Below, one piece after another: positions 60,600 through 64,000 of a stretch of 64,000 nucleotides of DNA. Position numbers and translations under genes: made by a program. The notes beneath the pieces were generated by a model. That model saw nothing but the letters and a program-made list of their open reading frames with translations, was not told the DNA's origin and did not search any database. Within the stretch, counting starts at the first letter, position 1. Every line of letters starts with the position of its first letter. Origin of the DNA: Grifola frondosa (lineage: Eukaryota; Basidiomycota; Agaricomycetes; Polyporales; Grifolaceae); the NCBI GenBank assembly GCA_001683735.1, contig LUGG01000032.1, forward strand, positions 471,797 to 535,796, written 5' to 3'.

Positions 60600-63200
60600 C
60601 GGAGCCTGATGTGGGGCTGTGACTACCAGCGCGAGACGAACCGTGATGGCTTCGTTCTCAAAGGTAGCAAGGCATCTTGTTGGATACACCACTGCTACCT
60701 GATGCTGTGGCTATATAGTAATGATCGTTAGCAATTATGGTTCTCGTTTATGAACAACCAATAATATCTGATAACATACCATGATATGGCTGCTGTCCGA
60801 TTCCAAGTCCATTTCACTGTAGTTCGCTTCATCCTCGACTTTCGCAGTGCGATCAAGTGCCAATGTGGATTCTACAGTCCCTTCGTCTTCATCATGTTGA
60901 TCGGTTACCTGTTCCTATACCGGAGACGTTCAACAACCCAATTAATGAGAGCAATGGCAAACATTACCATTTTCTGTCGCTTGATCTCACTCGTCTTCGA
61001 AGGACTCGCCGTTGGGGAGCTTTCTGCTTTTCGCTTTAGGCTATTCAGCAGATGCGGATGAAATAGGGAATTCTGCAGACACACCTTTGGCGCGGTATCG
61101 TCCATGAAGCTGTCGTCAGGTTCTCCGAGTGCATCGATCGAACTGTCATCGTCGGATGCCCCATGGTCAGCATCACCGTCCGGGCTCCTTTGACCAAGAT
61201 CATGCATCAGAGTTTGCTGTAGCTTAATTTGAGCCAGCTCGTTCTGGATGTTGTGGTAGTTGTCATGCAGCTCTTCTACAGTCATAACTTCTACGGGGCG
61301 GAGGTCATCTGGCTGCGACGTGATGACGATGGACGGTTTTGGCGCCAGCCTCGCCTTAGAACCTGTCGTTCAGTAATCAGCATTACACGCTAGTTAGTCT
61401 AGCACGCATAATCATACCTGCATTATCAGCATTGTCATCCAACATTTGAAGGTCCTCATCGGAGTCATGGAGCATCGCAGCGAGCTAGGAGTCGATTAGT
61501 TTAGTTTCGAGACAGCGACAGCATATCTTCCATACCTTTATCGTTGCGGTCTTGCGACTCGCGTTGCCTCCACGCTGGGAGCCATCTTCGGCTTTGGCCT
61601 GCCTCTCATTGTTGGCGGACTCAAGTCTGGTGTCGCCCGGGACACCGTCATCGCTATTCTCCTCCTCGTCGTCGATCATAGCCTGAATTCGCGACATTAA
61701 CGACCTTGCATTACGGCGAGCGTTGCGGAAATTAATACCTGGGGTCTTTGCGGCTCCCTCGCCCCCTGCTCGCGTGCTTCCGCCACCACGTTTCTTCTTC
61801 TTCTAAAATCCGTTAGCTTTGCTGCAGCAGATAGCGAAGCATCCTACCGTCGGTTCAGGCTTCGCCTCAATGTCGCCCGGGACACCGTCATCGCTATTTT
61901 CCTCGTCGTCGTCGATCTTAGCCTGAATTCACGACATTATCGGCCTTGTATTACGGCGAGCGTTGCGGAAATTAATACCTGGGGTGCTTTGCGGCTCCCT
62001 CGCCCCTGTCCGCGTGCTTCCGCCACCACGTTTCTTCTTCTTCTAAAATCCGTTAGCTTTGCCGCAGCAGATAGCGAAGCATCCTACCGTCGGTTCAGGC
62101 TTCGCCTCAATGTCGCCCGGGACACTTCATCGCTATTCTCCGTCGTCGTCGATCTTAGCCTGAATTCACGACGTTTATGGCCTTGCATTACGGCGAGCGT
62201 TGCGGAGATTAATACCTGGGGTGCTTTGCGGCTCCCTTGCCCCCTGCTCCGCGTGCTTCCGCCACCATGTTTCTCCTTCTTCTAAAATCCGTTAGCTTTG
62301 CTGCAGCAGATAGGAAGCATCCTAGTTGTTTCAGAGGTAGAATCAACCTCCTCTCTAAATGACTACATTAGGTTATGGATTTTAGCCATACGTAAGCTCA
62401 CTAACTTCTGTCTTGGTGTGTAAGTGCTTTGTCCACCGAGCAGAGATAACAACGATTTGAGCTCGTCGATATATGCCTGGTGCTTTGGACGACTATATCC
62501 CTCTTCAATGGCAGAATACGATCTTCGCCGAATGTCAAAGCAGGCAGTCTGGTTGCCTTGCCCTCTTCCTTATTCAATACCCAATCGCCCAATCTGCATC
62601 CGCTTAATCAGCAGACTAAATAAGTTAATGAGTGATTCAAACGCACCAAATGCGAACGCATCGCCAGGAAGCTCGTGCTCCAGTTGATGCTTGTGGAAAC
62701 CTCTGGGTCCGATTCCCATGTGGTATACTTCTAAAAGCCAATTTTCTAGCGCTTGGGGGGATTTCGCGGTTGGGCCTTCATCGCGGCAATAAATGTCTCG
62801 CGTACGCGATGCATATTAGGGATTGCGATGAAGCCCCAGAATGGTCAATACTGTCATCTGTCCTTGCCCTTTGCATACCATCAAGCTTCTTTTCAATAGC
62901 CGTCTGCAGAGCGGAAATGTAGTGATTCAGGAAGCGAAACCCGATCGCGTGTTCTCTGGGCGGTACAAACATACTCGTCCTGTTTGCTCGAGTTCCGGCG
63001 AAAAACTTTAAAATCATGTGCTGACGAGTCGGAGTAGTATTTGTCCGTAGCGCGTCTTGCACCTCGCCATGTGGTAGGACGGCGTCGTTGCACCAAAGGC
63101 AAAGCGTATTGTCATACATAGAAGCAGGGTTCAGTGACAGATGGAGTGGGAATTGCGCGATCCATCGGCGATGTCCCAGAAGTCTTTTTATCAAAATCAC
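60600..63200 (-). pseudogene. Unknown agaricomycete protein, paralogue B (frame-broken, internally duplicated)
   Basis: Starts MYDNTLCLWCNDAVLPHGEV at 63119 (an in-frame Met also at 63200), with GFRFLNHYISALQTAIEKK, HRVRETFIAAMKA, ALENWLLEVYHM, GEDRIL and EGYSRPKHQAYIDEL, matching paralogue A in order. At least five frame changes lie between 62.9 and 62.4 kb; one is at GGGGGG 62755-62760, where seven G would restore the frame. The 3' part runs through a 240-bp exon-intron repeat (61.6-62.3 kb). It then has exons coding acidic sequence (LHDSDEDLQMLDDNAD, ASDDDSSIDALGEPDDS) and a basic KRKAES/KRQKM stretch; a stop is possible at 60987, or further exons to about 60,600. Probably a nuclear protein. 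It may be a real pseudogene or a heavily mis-sequenced gene. Confidence 0.55.
61631..62324 (-). repeat. 240-bp tandem array, 2.9 copies, unit = one exon plus one 45-nt intron
   Basis: The landmark tgtcgcccgggacac occurs at 61631, 61871 and 62111, and gcctgaattc at 61681, 61921 and 62158. On the minus strand each unit is an exon encoding KKKKRGGGSTR ... PGINFRNARRN ... DDEEENSDDGVPGD, followed by a 45-nt intron (62043-62087 and 61803-61847; gtaggatgc ... gctaac ... ttttag). The middle exon is 195 nt, exactly 65 codons, so its insertion is frame-neutral. The two upstream copies have TGA where the downstream copy has CGA (MSR versus MS-stop), and the furthest copy has lost the GT donor. Confidence 0.85.
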
Positions 63201-63370
63201 CTCACCTCAGCCACATGTATTTGTGTACGGATTAACGCCCATTCGTCATCGGCACGTGTACAACATGCTCGTGGTTATATAAAAGAAGGGGACGACCGAA
63301 ATGCGGAGTAGGTATCACGTTATTCCTTTCATTTCGATTTAAATCACCTCGCAATATTCTTCAACCAAGA
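63201..63370. promoter_or_regulatory. Divergent promoter region
   Basis: About 170 bp separate the 5' end of paralogue B (minus) from the plus-strand gene starting at 63371, so the two promoters must overlap. A TATA-like ttatataaaa lies at about 63275-63284 on the plus strand. Confidence 0.4.
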
Positions 63371-64000
63371 TGATGGGAACTGCGGGCGGTCGACCACCTC
63401 CACAGGTTCAACAATTGAACAGATCATCAAGATCAGTCAATGGGGTTTACGATGAGAGCGTGTTCACAGGTACAACAAGTTTGTTTCTCCAGATGAATTG
63501 TCTCCCATAATGATGTAGGTGATGGTGGGCCGGAGACTTCCATGGAGATCGATGAGGTCTGTAAGTACCGCGATCATGCTCTTCCAGAAGCGCTATTGAT
63601 GATTTCATTAGACGATTCTACCCTCCTGCCAACCAACAGGATCACACTCGTGAGTGAATTACAATGTTCACGAGCTACGTGCAGCACTTCACACATCATC
63701 AGAGATGTTCTGGGTGTTCGGACTATGGTACAGTGTTGAAATGCACAATGCCATTATGCCCATATGCGTTGTGCCTCCGCAACGACTTATGCCTCGGTGG
63801 GTGTGTAGAGGAGGCCACCGTGAAGGACCCAGAAACGTTTGTGTGCCCAGAGTGTCACCGCAAAGCAGGAGAGCACGTTCCGGTATGTTATGCATCCATT
63901 CGTCCATACATTGATTAGCAAACACTGTGTGTAAGTATGTGGTCCACATGCAGGCCAGCAGACATCTGTCTCCTGGGTTCGTTTCTGCCTCGCTGGCGAT
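63371..64000 (+). CDS. Partial gene with PHD/ADD-like zinc finger
   Basis: Plus-strand exons start MMGTAGGRPPPQVQQLNR at 63371, followed by small introns and GDGGPETSMEIDE. A later frame reads HHQRCSGCSDYGTVLKC, PLCPYALCLRNDLCLGGC and FVCPECHRKAGEHVP. The Cys/His spacing (CX2C ... C ... C-X4-C ... C ... CX2C) is that of a PHD or ADD-type zinc finger, usually a histone-tail reader. A gtatgt donor follows at 63882 and the gene leaves the window. The join between the acidic N-terminal exon and the zinc finger is not resolved: an in-frame TGA precedes the MFTSY start. Confidence 0.5.

Overview
The window looks like nuclear DNA of a mushroom-forming basidiomycete (Agaricomycetes). Genes are cut by many short introns of about 45-70 nt with GT(A/G)NGT donors. 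The conserved genes include a macrophage-activating-glycoprotein-like GPI protein, a C2/EF-hand phosphatidylserine decarboxylase and a Leu5-type carrier, and the right half carries BAH/zinc-finger genes of an agaricomycete type. No bacterial operon, virus or CRISPR array is visible.

Left compartment (1-17.1 kb) holds conserved housekeeping genes: a cullin cut to its N-terminal half (minus), a short-chain dehydrogenase (plus), a poorly resolved membrane-protein locus (plus), the phosphatidylserine decarboxylase (minus), a secreted GPI glycoprotein (minus), the meiotic recombination factor HOP2 (minus) and, divergently from it, a LEU5/mitochondrial CoA carrier (plus).

Middle (17,125-38,185) is one uninterrupted tandem array: about 68.6 head-to-tail copies of a 307-bp unit, 21 kb in all. 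The unit is G-rich and C-poor on the plus strand, CpG-rich, and packed with TGAC/GTCA tetramers (14 per unit, including a TGACGTCA palindrome) and three CACGTG palindromes. Copies are almost identical on both flanks and full of small indels between about 28.8 and 35.5 kb.

Right compartment (38.2-64 kb) is accessory DNA. It starts with 4.4 kb of AT-rich sequence with degenerate ~152-bp repeats. Next comes an intronless 1,458-codon ORF with an N-terminal Ulp1/C48-like domain, closely preceded by an acidic 200-aa gene. A 121-bp tandem array follows, then a cluster of lineage-specific genes: two paralogues of an unknown family on opposite strands, a BAH plus zinc-finger gene, an ATP-grasp-like gene, a nuclease-like gene and a PHD-like gene that leaves the window. 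Two arrays here (121 bp and 240 bp) have units that look like one exon plus one small intron. This compartment could be one giant mobile element or nested ones, but no ends or transposase were recognised.

A recurring technical signal matters for every gene model. At least seven otherwise conserved reading frames break where one base is missing from a short G/C homopolymer, always a deletion. That suggests uncorrected long-read errors, so several apparent pseudogenes are probably intact in the organism.
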